NCBI RefSeq assembly: GCF_003254395.2
Contig: NC_037652.1
Span: forward strand, 5,047,001 to 5,111,000
Origin: Apis mellifera
Taxonomy: Eukaryota; Arthropoda; Insecta; Hymenoptera; Apidae
DNA length: 64,000 nt
Reading direction: 5' to 3'
Positions within the stretch are counted from its first letter, which is position 1. Every line of letters begins with the position of its first letter. Below are positions 35,601-47,094 of the stretch, piece by piece. Below the pieces are notes generated by a model. The model saw only the letters and a list, made by a program, of their open reading frames with translations. It searched no databases and was not told the DNA's origin. Made by a program: the position numbers and the translations under genes.

Positions 35601-38314
35601 GTAACGGAAGAGACGTCGCAACCGTTTACTAAAAACGATATCTCTGTCGAGTCTCTGACGGATGCCTCGTTCAAACTTGTGGAATAGGGTTTCCAGATGC
35701 CTAGGTCCTGCATCCAAATCCCTTCATCTGAAAATTAAAAGAATAATAAATTGAGGCTAATCAAAAAAAAAAAATACACGTACATGAAAGTTTAAAAGGC
35801 TTTATAAAGATAAAAAAGACATATACTTATGTAAGAATTCAATAGCGAAGCGATTAGCGTGCCGGATTTACCACTTATTTGGCCCGAGTTCAAATCCTCG
35901 AATTTCAATTTTGTTTTTCAAGCATTATTAATATAATAATCCATTCAGATTTTTGAGCAAATTCATCAACATCTTATTAACCAGAACCTTCTCTCTACTC
36001 CATTCATCTTAATCATCATTTTACGAATATTCTTTCTTAAAAAATCTATATTCAACGGTCAATGACTCCATAATCTAGACAAAAATAAAAAAGGAATTTA
36101 AAAAAAGATGGCAATTAATACCTGGATAACTAGAAAAGAATCCCCTGGGGCTCCTGTCACTACGTTTCCTTCGATTCATCATCGTATTCGAGGATACAGT
36201 GGTGGTCGTTGTCTCTTGTCCAATCGACCCGATTTTACCCGCAACGGTCGTCGTAGTGACTGGCAATTCGGTAGACTCCATCTCGTTCGAGATAGACGAC
36301 GACTGATTTTTCAGAGAATCCGTTGAAATGGTATTCTCGTCGTCAGGTTTACTCGTGAACCTACTAGTCTCGTTAATGGACATTTCGTTTGTCCGAGTTG
36401 TTGGGATCATCGAACTCGAAGAGATTTCCGTGATATTGATTGGTAGAGTTGATGACATTTCTGTGACAGTGGCTCCTGCGTTTATCGGCGCAGACGTTGT
36501 CGATGGCATGATCGTTGACTCTGGGATAGGTTTAGTCATAATTACAGATTCTTCGGTCGTTTGACCGGTAGAAATGGTTGTCGATTCTGGAGTTTCTAGG
36601 ATGATTGACGTGGTAGATGGTGGTAATGGCGTTTCAGAAGTGGAAGATGGAATAGAAGTAGTACTAGTAGTAGTAGTAGTAGTAGAAGTAGTAGTAGTAA
36701 TAGTAGTAGTAGATGGAGTGGAAGTACTTGTTGAAGTTGACAAAGTATTCGTACTTTCCCCGGTACTTGGAGATTGGTTAGACAAAGTGACTGTAGTTAT
36801 AGGTTGAGTAAGATTTGCAATGGTCGTCTGTGGTTCTTCAGAAATTGTAGAAGCTACAGTAGTAATTAGAACAGGAGTAGTAGAAGTAGTAGAAGATGTA
36901 ATAGAAGGTGGTGTATTAGTAATGGATGACGTAGTTATTATCTCGGAAGATGAAGTTGTAATTAAGTTAGGCATAATCGTAGGTATCGAAGAGGTCGTTG
37001 TCTCGATGGATGATGAAGTTACGACGATCGAACTTGACACGGTAGTAGCAGCATTAGAATCATTCGTTAAAATAGTAGCAGCAGAAGTAGTTTGCGTCAA
37101 TTTATTCTGCTCGTCCATCGTGCTTGAGGTTATTTCAGTCAATTCGACCGAGGATGTAGTCGATATTGGTGTTTCACTAGTGGTTTCAGAACTCTGCATA
37201 CCTCGTGTAGTAATAGATTGCGTGGTAATTTCATCAGGAATTACCGTCTTCGTTTCTATCGTTGATTGTTCAGTCATCACATTATTTGTTGTTTCAGGAA
37301 CAAAAGTAGTTTCGTTCATTTCCTCTTCAGGAATGGACAAATCGAATCCATAGAATCTCAGAATGTCTTCGTATTCAGGCCTCAATCTTGTGTTCTCGTG
37401 ATTGAGCGTCAAACCGCCGAGAAATCCGTCCGCGTTCAGATACGTCTTTAAAGTAGAGAAAAATAATTATTACTGCAAACCCTTCACGGATCGTCGATCT
37501 TTCATTACGAAATTTGTTCGAAAAGAGCGATGGACCGAGAAAGAAAAAAAAAACGACCGCTACTTAAAAAAAAGAGAAATTACGCGTTGACTCAAATGAG
37601 CCGTCGAAGCAAATTTTCCGTGTCCCTTTTCCGGCTAATCGCCCTCGTCGAACGAGGATTGCGCAACGATTTAACGACACCTGAATCCGCGATCCCGGAT
37701 AATTCTTACCCTCAATCTACGATGAATATCGCGAAAACCGATCCTGGTGATGTCTCGATCCCTGGGTAGGCCGAGAGCATCGACGATTTGCTGTTTTCCT
37801 CTGCCGGCCGAGCCCTCGTAGAGCGCGGCCAGGACGAAGCCAACCCCCGTCGGCGAGAATGCAACGTTCCCGTGGGCCGTGTACTGCTGCAGAATCCGCA
37901 CGCCTAGGTCGTTAATAACGTCTGTGATGATGTCGACCGGCCGATGCGGAACCGGTTGATACCAGCCGTCGAATCCCACGTTGTCGTAGCCATGCGCGAG
38001 CACGGACGACACTGTTGGAATATTCCCATTCAGAAATCTCTTCCTAATCTCTCAACTTTACGAACCCTGCGAATCTTTCTCGCGAATATTGTGATATTTC
38101 TTCACTTCCGCGCAACGGAATACGATCCTCTTCCAATTCACAAATAATCAAAAATCGTCTAAACGTCGTTAACTTTTATCGACTAGCTCGAAGTAAATTC
38201 GGGATCGGTGTCGGCCGGTGAATATAATAATAAAAGATGAAAAGAGAAGAGAAGAAAAAAAAGGTGGGCATACGTACGCTGCAACAGGATCAGCCAGGAC
38301 ATCCAGGCGCCCAT
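32605..38314 (-). CDS. Secreted serpin-fold protein with a mucin-like Ser/Thr insert and degenerate reactive loop
   Basis: Coding exons (- strand order): 38314-38278, 38011-37710, 37445-36122, 35727-35522, 35393-35208, 34648-34507, 32744-32605. All phases agree; 778 residues. Residues 1-20 (MGAWMSWLILLQLSSVLAHG) form a signal peptide whose last codons cross the first intron. Residues 30-155 match the serpin N-terminus (GNVAFSPTGVGFVLAALYEG; LRPEYEDILRFYGF). Residues ~157-540 are Ser/Thr/Ile-rich and mucin-like, replacing the usual helix F/strand 3A region. Residues 545-778 resume the serpin fold (FPSLHAVALEFPLD, ATIPSF, VVHPFLYFIVD, IAGRVNDP). The reactive-loop hinge expected between about 710 and 745 lacks the EEGTEA(A)n pattern and reads IGVNIRNYMKPDRTHSRNGL. 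Inhibition of a protease is therefore unlikely. It may correspond to the divergent Spn100A-like group of flies, but I am not sure of orthology. It is convergent with the Stubble protease. Confidence 0.88.
35835..35905 (+). pseudogene. tRNA-derived element (pseudogene or SINE head)
   Basis: The stretch has an A-box-like TAGCGAAGCGATT, a B-box-like AGTTCAAATCC and 5'/3' ends (GAATTCA / CGAATTT) that pair over about six positions like an acceptor stem. It is followed by an oligo-T stretch. The T stem and anticodon arm do not fold properly, and no anticodon can be assigned. It sits in the intron between exons 3 and 4 of the serpin-like gene, on the opposite strand. I read it as a decayed tRNA-derived repeat. 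Confidence 0.4.
36167..37316 (-). repeat. Mucin-like Ser/Thr low-complexity coding block
   Basis: About 380 codons rich in Thr, Ser and Ile, with short imperfect motifs such as ETTTS, TTSTTTTTTST and TTIPS. No strict period is seen. The antisense strand is open and Val-rich (GTA/GTT codons), a mirror artefact. Dense O-glycosylation of the product is expected. Confidence 0.9.
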
Positions 38315-40616
38315 ATTAATCGCGACTGGTTGGTGGATCACTGGCGGACGAGGATCGCAGGCCGACTGGCATGGACAACACACACGTACCTCGCGGATTC
38401 TCTCCCGTCTTCTCACGAAAGGAAGGAAGCGCGGACACGGTGGCGCGGAAACGGCCGGCAGGCGCACAACTCTATTAGGATTAGTCTTAGTCGTCCGCTC
38501 TCTACGTCGGAACTGGCTCGCGGATGGTGCACGCCGCCCGCTCGAGCCTCTCTGCCGGCCACTCTGGGATTTTTTAAACGGCAAGGTCGTCAGGTAGATA
38601 AACCCGTGTCTATGTACGCCGTCATATCGCGCGCCCGCCCTTCCCTCTCCTCCTCGAGAAACCGGGAGACGGGGTTCCAGCTTCCCCAGAGGATGTGGTA
38701 TAGTAGGAGGAGAAGCAGGAGCGGAGGAGCAGGCGAATTATTCAAAGGTATCGTGGTGGATTTGTCGAATGCGAGAGCTACTCCTTCTTTTTCTCGAGAG
38801 ATTTCGAGGATTTGAATTTGTGGAGGGGGGGAAGGGGGATTCTCGGCCTGTGTGTTTGCCACTCTTTGCAAAGGGTATTATATTTGAGAAATGCGAATAA
38901 ATATGCGGTTGGATTTAGCTCCTCGGATCGATATCGGAATATAACTTTCTTTTAAATTTTCAATAACGTTTGTGATTCATTATGTATATTCTTTTACGAA
39001 ATTTGACACGATTCTCCATAAAGAAATCCTGTCCAAAGATTAGACTTTTGAAAAATATGATATTTTAAGAATAGATGGATTTATGAAATTTTAAATGATA
39101 AAAGAATATCGTTAAAATAATATAAACTACGATCCATCACTATTTTACGAAAATGATAAAATGAATAAAAGTTACGGAAGTGATATTCTTTCGCAATGTT
39201 CGATTGTTGTAAAGGTAAAGAGTTTGTGGATGTTAAGAAATTGAATTTAAAATTCATGAAAATTAATTCATTGGGAAAGAATGAATGAATTTTTATCACG
39301 GAAGATAACGAACGAATACTTTGGAGATGCAGATAAACGCGTACTACCTTTCTTCACTTTCGCACACTTGCAAATCTCCATTCTTCTGCGAGCATGATCT
39401 TAATAAAGTAACTAGTTGTGGCAACTTCCAGAGTAACGTAACAGGGAGCAACTGAATCATACGCGTCATAAGTCTTGCTCAATGTTGCGGTCGTTCACAA
39501 TGTAATAAAGCTTGTTAGGTGCGAACTCTTCCGGCGAAATTAACGAAATTAACGGCTTAACGAGAACAATGAACGAAAGTACCTGTCGCGAGGGGCATCC
39601 TTCTGTCAATCTTCTTCTGCCCGACGAAATTTTTCGTAATCGCGCCCGTACGTTGCGCAATATCTCAAAAATTTTACGGGTAAACGATCAATGAATTTCT
39701 CCGTTTACTCTTCCAAACGAATTTTTATTGCTCACAATCGACCAGACTATTGGCACAATAGTCTCGTCTTATAATAATAATTTTGCTAACTTATTATTTA
39801 GTTATTATTAAGTACAATGTTCTTAAGATTAACCTCACGGAACATTGTCCGCGGAACAACTCTCGTGCAACTAACGAGATGGAAAAGGATGCCTCGGACA
39901 TCGGTCATGGAAAGGATCGAACGTTTTCGACGTTGCGTGGATATCCACGCAATATCCGGTGCCGTCCATTATCCGCAAATTAGACGTTCGTGTTGGTAAT
40001 TGTAAACGTCCTCGGGCCATTGGTCGCCATTTTATTGGCGAGAATTATTACACGTCTGCGTGAATTGAATCAACCAACTACGTTTTAAAATCGGTATCAT
40101 TAACACGAATCGATATTTGATTTTTCAGAATTAAGGGATATATCAATCGTCTTCACTTCTTTGGAAATTTTTCATTTTGCGATACGGAAATCAAAATATG
40201 TAAATGTTTCACATATCGAATGAATTAGTTACGATAGAATAAGATACGATAAGTTTGATTTCTATATATAAATCAATTGTGGATCAATGGATCAATAGTT
40301 ATGGATGAACGATTTATGGCCTCGTTCAACGTCAACGATCAAGGAATAGAATTTCAAGAAAATTGAGATTGAGCAAGAATTTTAGGAATTGTAGTCGTGT
40401 AGATTGGTACTGAGCACGTTTTTTTGTCGATTAAAAAAATGGTAATTATCGGGGAAAGGAAGTAAAAATTGGAAGCAAAAAGAGCGGTAATACGTGCAAT
40501 TGAACGCATTGCGTGGGACTGGTTTATATTTTCGAGGAGAAATCCCACGTGTTGGAATCTTCTTGTGAGATGAAGAAAAATAATTTAACTTAATTGTACG
40601 TGTCTTAAAGTAAGAT
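38315..40616. other. Gap between the serpin-like gene and the ionotropic receptor
   Basis: The first ~550 bp (38315-38870) are CpG-rich and probably hold the promoter and 5' UTR of the serpin-like gene (- strand). The remainder is AT-rich with no supportable gene. The receptor's 3' UTR lies just left of 40617. Confidence 0.55.
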
Positions 40617-43600
40617 TTAAGAGACAAAGGGATGGATCAATTTGCGTTCCTTGGCTATCTTACGCCTGTGACAATAGAACTCGCAAAAGAGAAAGAAGAA
40701 AGCCAACGTGATACCTGAAACGATGACAAAATCTTTCTTACTAAAAGAGATAAGACTTTAATCATCATCTTGGCACACAAAAGATAAATACCGTACCTAT
40801 GAATAATACGAAAAATATTCCTTGCATATCAGTGACGTTCACTTTTCGTTTGTTCACCATCTGATTACTACCTGGCGCTTCCCAACATTTATCTTTCATC
40901 GGCATCTTCTCCGTGATCCACTTATTCATCAATCCAGACTCTAGCATTCGATGCAGCCTAAATTATCAGAAAAAAAAAAAAAAAAAAGAAGATTCAACTC
41001 GATTCACAGACTTTTATTTTACAATGAAATAAAAACTGTTAAAAAAAAAATGATTCCTGAACATCGATCCTCCAGAAGTCAACGTACAACTTACTCCGCG
41101 TTAATGACAGACAGATAAGGACTGCCGTACGGGATGATCATAGCGATAGGCTCGTCGAGAAACTCGTCCATGCTCAGGGAGAAATGGCAGCTACCGGTCA
41201 GCAAGAAATCCTTCCTCATCAAGAACCTATTTCGCGACGAACCAGTTAATTTCCACGCTGGTTTCGACTGTGTGATAAATGAACCGATACCTGAGGGAAC
41301 TCCTCCAGTCGATCAGAGCGTGTTTCCCTTCCTTCACCCGCTCCACCAATCTCTCCTCCTCCGTGTCGTTGTGCCTCTCGGCGCGGGAGAATAGAACGTG
41401 GTATTTAGGCTCCTCGGCGTTCTGTAGATACATCTCGAGGAAGCTGCCGTTCGGGAAGCCCCAGCTGATACTATCCTTATGCGCGATCAAATCCTCCACG
41501 CTCAAAATAGAGGTGTCCATTCGAGGAAAGGTGAGAAAGGCGACCAGACTTCCGGAATACGTGGCAACCAGGACCATCACGACCAGCCACCACATACCGA
41601 TCAGTATGCGAGCGCTGTCATTCTGCGGTAGATACATCCCACCTGGAATTTTTCACCTGGACGATAATATGTGATCACCTTGGCGCTACTTTGGCCGTTG
41701 AATTTTAATTAGTCGGTAAACCAGAGGGTAGAGAAAGGCTTATTACGTCGAGAGAAGGAATTTTATCGAGTTTCTTCAAACTTGCAACCATTTTTTGCAT
41801 GGAAACATTACGTTATTAAAGTGAGTATACGGGTACGTATATCTCATCAATTATAATCTACCATCTGCCATTCTACATTGGCGCAAACGTAGTGTAATTT
41901 CAAAGAGGAGATAAAGATCTTTAACGATTAAGAAAAATTTCATATAGTATGCCAATTTCAATTTCTACGTCTATCTCTAATTATTTAATAGATCTGTATT
42001 AAATAAAATATTACGAAATCTGAGATCTGCCAAAATAAAATTTGTATAGAAGAGATCCAACAACGGTAATAAAATCAGTGGAGGAGAAGCATCACGAGTT
42101 TCGATCGGTGCAAATATAAAAGAAATAGTGTTGGTTTACGGGACAATAAAATCGTACCTTGTTGAAGAAGCGCCCCGTACACGTACCACACACATTGCCA
42201 GGAGGAGTTGAGACCGGAGGCCTTGGTGCTGTACGGGCTGTACTTGTGGATCAGGTATAAAATCGGACCCATTATGATAATGGACACAGCCAGACAGGCC
42301 CACGTCTGAAAGGCAGCCGGAACGTAAGAGGAATGCCAGCCAACATACCGAACTTGAACGACGACAATCTTTATAGTTCTGTCATTATGCGCTATTACAC
42401 GGTGGAATGCCGAAACATTAGCGAACGCTTTTAAAACGAGTAAGAGGTATCTCTCCGCGATCTTTGTGTAACTACACCGATTCGTTTCTGTCAGTCTTTC
42501 GGTAAGAAAACCTCGTAAGAAATTATGGAGAGTTACTAATGTAACGTAATATCAGATCGTTTGCTTCGCTTACCCCTCCTGGGTTATCTTCACCAGCTAA
42601 TTTGTTCGGTTAATTCGTTCATTATTATTTCGAGATTTCGGGGAAATTCGGGGAATTCTTGTTTCGAAGGATTTAAAGAAATGAATTGCGAACCTCTTTG
42701 GTGAACGGTGAAGCGAATAAGAGAACTCTGGACAGTTGGCTGGGTTTCGCTGTTAAAAAGCTATACGTCTGCACGAAAATAGGCACGGTGTAATTGAACG
42801 TGGTATTCCCACATTCGTTCACGGTCAACGCGCACGCAGCCAGAAGAACTTTCTTCTGGCGAACCAAATCGATTATTTCCAATGGCACTTTCTTCGTGGT
42901 CGACATGGTCATTTCTTTGATTTTCTATCAACAGAATGGAGGAGAATTGGCAAATATCGTAGCAAATATCGTAAAGATATTCTTACCTCGCCCAGCTTGG
43001 CAAATTGAGAAGTGTTCCACGATCTCGAAATCTGACTCGTTTCCGGCATGATCACCGTGTACGTGAAGTTCAGTTTCATGCTGAGATAATTGATCGCGTC
43101 GAATATCAATCCTTCGTACAATTTTTTACCCGTTTTACTCATAGAAATTATTTGCCATGGTGGATTCTAAAATAACAATCGTTCAATTATAACGTTTACA
43201 ATTTTAACGTAACAAAGAAATTTCGAGTGAAAATTTTAAAAGAAAAATTTGGTGAAACTCTATGTTTTTTAATAACAAGATATTTCTTTTTCTAAAATAA
43301 TAAAAATTGGAAAATTGAAATCGTTTACCCACGTGATAAGTCGCGATTGGTAAATTAATTCCTCTGAATCCGTGCACGATGTGAGGAAATATCACATCCG
43401 TAAGGTTCACGCCGATAATAGGTGTCCACGTTCCTATATCCAACAAGTGAGCCATATTTCTATCATGAGAGAAAAAATTTCCCCACGTTATGGACGAGAA
43501 GAATCTCCATAACAGGCATTGTTCGCAAACACTGTTCGAAGCAGACGTGTTTCGGGAGAGGTGTATCTATGTCGAGAAACATAGTTTGGATTTTAATCCG

Positions 43601-45339
43601 ACTAAAACACGCTGTAAACGTCATGTTACAAATTCACTGACTCTGACATTCTTCAGAAGCTCGGCTCGCTTCTTGCTTTTCGTCAGTCTGATCATTTCGA
43701 ACTCGTCCTCGTTCATCCTCTTGAACAATTCGATCTCGTTCTTCAATGAGTATTCCAAAGCTTTCGCCAATGCTTCGATCAAATCCTTGATGTAACATTT
43801 TAATTTGATCTGAAGCAGAAATCTTTCGACGATTATTTACGATATAGAGAAAAAAATGATATAATTGCTTAAAATTTTTAGCAAAAGTTATCAGAAAAAT
43901 ACAATTCTTATTCTTCGCAGTGAAACAAAGCAATAATAATAATATGTAATTGTTTAAAAATTATTACTTTATAGAAACCATCCAAGTTAGTCGCGTTATA
44001 CATGAAAGCCACGTTTCCTCCTTCTGCCAGTAAATTAATGAATGACGTGTTGATCAAATTCCCTGACACGCTATTTGTGATCACGTACAACCATTGACTA
44101 CCTGGATGAACCATATTCAAAGAATTTGCCTTTAAAAAAAAAATTTCCTCGATAATATGAATTTTTTCATTTCATTTCAAACATATTGCATGTTCGTTAA
44201 ATAAACGAAATCTTACTACAGACATTACATCCGCGACCATGTCGACAGTGGCGATCACCAAAAAGCAATGTCCCAATTGTTCCACGTGAAAATCGTTCAA
44301 CATCTTCTTCACCGAACTTTTTCTCCCGCTTCCCGTGTTTCCGTATCTCAACGAGAAAATCGACCTAGAGATTAGATTCATTCGCTTGTTCGGTAACTTA
44401 TTCGAAATGGCTTTCAACACTCTACTGATCGTGTCCCTGTCTGAAACGAGGCGTGAACACGTGTTCGCATTAGATAAAAGGATCGTGACGTTATCGTTGC
44501 TACTAGTTGCCTTATCACCGAACGTATCGTCGTGAAGGATGTTGATCACGTTCCAGGACAGAATATCTGTCATTCTTAAGTCGAGAAAAATCTGTGACAG
44601 CTCTTCTCCTGGAACGATCGATGGCACTGTTATACCATCGGTGTCTGGAATTCGAGGACAGTCTGGATCTTCAAATGGGAAAAAAAAAGAAAGAAATTCC
44701 TTTTCAGGATCTTTTTAATTTTATAATTAAAATATCTAGGAAATGGTTACTCGTGTACCTGTTATGGCGAAATGTGTCAGTTCTTCCTTTTGCGCGACCT
44801 CGTGCAGACGCCACGTTAGATAGCAAGTCGCGACAGACAAAAGAATTGTATAGTCTTTGTAGCAATTAAAAGACGTAAAAGGTTAATGAGTAATCGAAGC
44901 AATAATTGAAATGATATAACTATTTATATATATGGATGGAAAATTTACCTTTAAAATTAACATTCATATCGCGAAATACGCGTATTGAGATACTACCTAA
45001 GTTCATCTCCTTCTTCACAGCATCTGTGATAAGATCTTGTATTACTTTTGTGGCATTTTGGTACTCATCTTTGTTACTGAAGAAACCTTTATCGATGATG
45101 ACAGCTATTGAAAAAATTCTATTTCATCAAACTTTATTCAACTTTATCTTTTTCTTTTTTTTTTCTTTTTTTTTTTTTAATAATTTATCAGGTATAGTAA
45201 TAAAGAAGAATTCTTTTTTTTTTTTTCCGAAAAATAAATCACTCATACCCATGGTGGCATTAGAAGTGATCAGAGATGGAAAATTATTGTAACTGCTCCC
45301 ATAATTGATCCACCAAACCAGCAACAGAACCGATATCAT
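40617..45339 (-). CDS. Ir93a: Ionotropic receptor, Ir93a type
   Basis: Ionotropic receptors are cation channels derived from iGluRs; Ir93a acts with Ir25a in cooling and humidity sensing. Fourteen coding exons (- strand): 45339-45249, 45104-44949, 44854-44759, 44668-44217, 44129-43968, 43809-43642, 43566-43333, 43166-42987, 42924-42694, 42305-42158, 41642-41291, 41226-41095, 40957-40797, 40714-40617. Phases agree; 886 residues, near the expected length for Ir93a. A signal peptide (ISVLLLVWWINYGS) leads an amino-terminal domain (about 30-375), then S1 (LLDIGTWTP onward), M1 (WACLAVSIIIMGPILYLIH), pore loop (YGALLQQGG), M2 (WWLVVMVLVATYSGSLVAF), S2 (GFPNGSFLEMYLQNAEEPKY, GKHALIDWRSSL) and M3. 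The glutamate-binding Arg of S1 is not present in ALTVNECGNTTFNYTVP, as usual for IRs. The subtype rests on remembered similarity in S2 and in the N-terminal domain. One donor (43332) is GTGGGT, chosen because it keeps YHNPPWQ in frame. Confidence 0.82.
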
Positions 45340-47094
45340 TTCTATTGACAAACTGAAATAACCACGCGTATTATTCGCACAATATATAACCGAGGACACT
45401 TGTGAATAATGCATCACTTCATTAGTTTAGTCGATCCTTTATTACAAGCCAAGTTGATCACGATCACGAGCACTGTGCCAAGCAGGCCAAATACAATTTG
45501 ATGCACCACGAATCACGGGAAAGGTCAGTTCTTTAATAACTAACTACAGAACGATCGAATCCCTGTGAAATTGAAACGGGACATTGTTTAGCCTAGTTGC
45601 GTGCGATACCGAACCTAAGCTTTTTAATACTATAATATACGATACCAAGAAAAAAAAGGAAATTTATCAAGGTAAAAATGCAAAAAGGCAAGAATTTAAC
45701 ACATTTTCTTGTTGATTTAAATCTGCAATATATAATTTTATATTTCAATAATTATATAAATTCTTTTATATGCAAACGGAAATACTGTCCAGTCGAGTGT
45801 ATTAAATTTACAACTTTAGAAATTGCTAAAAATGAAAAGAAGTACTCGTATAGTTCGAATTGAATGAATGTTGAAATATATGATTTTATGATGCAATTTA
45901 ATTTTGAATATTTCCTGTTAAATGCTTTCGATTAGTATGTATGCAAAGCAACGACGACGAGTAATGTTATTACCTCGTTTGCGCGCATGTTTGTCACTAG
46001 CAGAAGACAATTGTATTGTTTCATATCGGTTGGTATACCACTTCCGTGTAGCAAAACCAGAGATAAAACCTGGTAGCGTCGATTGCATTATTCCAACTTA
46101 CACTTTGCTATCATTAATAAGAAAAATCATCCATTGCTTTGTGATTTTTATTTTTCATCGTAGATACGTTTCGAATTCCTTTTTATTCTGTGTCGTTTTT
46201 TGTTTCACTTCGGTTACACACTACCGTATAACCAAAAAAATAACAAGTTAAGTTTTTATTTCAAATACTTCTATTTCAAATAATATTCAGTTTTCATAAT
46301 ACATATAATAAAATCGGAATGAAAAGACTGATAATTGAAAATAGAAAAAAATATATTATATTGTCGCTTATAAACGGAAGTCACGATGTGTCGCAATGCT
46401 TATCTATAACCAAGTCTCGCGTATAGAAAGAAAGCAAACAAGCACGATTTAAATCATCTCCCGTCTCATTCACATTGATTACACTTTGGAATTCCAGACG
46501 TCACATCAAACGAAATAACTCGAATATAAAGTAAGATGCGTTGATAAAAATTCGGTGCAAATAAAATTAGACGAGTTAAAATAACAGAAGACGAAGCAAG
46601 AGTTATCTTTCAGAATAGTCGCGCTTCTACGATCGTTCGTGACAATTCGGGCAACATCGTATGGACGGAGGACGTGCATGCTTCTATTACTCGACAGTTG
46701 GCTCCGAATGTGTGGGGAACCATGCAAGAACGGAACGATTTGTGTACGTACGTATATACCTAACGTGATATATCCGTGCAACACGTACACATAGAAACGA
46801 GCAAATTTTTCTCCTCGGAAATCTAGTCGTTGAGTCGACGTTAACGTCGGACTCAAAGCTTTTGTGAAATGTCAAGCACCATACATTATGATGGGTTGAA
46901 TGTGTTCGGGAAAACTGTCAGATTAATCGCAAAGGATAGAGCACCGTTCGAAAGCAGAGGCAAACCAGTGAGAGGAATAGCACGAACGGGAAAAAGTGGG
47001 AGTGAAAGTGGAAAAATTCACTTTTTCGAAATTATAAGGGGAACAAAGGTACGTTCCTAGTGATACGTGAGACTGCTAATGTTTCACGGAAACG
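45340..47094. other. Divergent gap between Ir93a and Dok
   Basis: 1.75 kb between two start codons that point away from each other, so it must contain both promoters and 5' UTRs. Sequence is AT-rich; I see no convincing core-promoter motif and no coding exon. Confidence 0.55.

Noticed and set aside
36574..37353. Val/Glu-rich open frames on the + strand opposite the serpin mucin block
   Set aside because: They are reverse translations of ACT/ACA/AGT codons; the - strand frame has correct splice phases and the serpin domains on both sides.
38590..38871. 93-codon - frame upstream of the serpin-like gene with a Leu-rich stretch
   Set aside because: The apparent hydrophobic run comes from CTC/CTT repeats; there is no splice connection to the serpin signal-peptide exon.
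43422..43640. Open frames on the + strand inside the Ir93a gene
   Set aside because: Shadows of Ir93a exon 7. The - strand reading CEQCLLW followed by LLDIGTWTP matches the family and keeps phase with exons 6 and 8.
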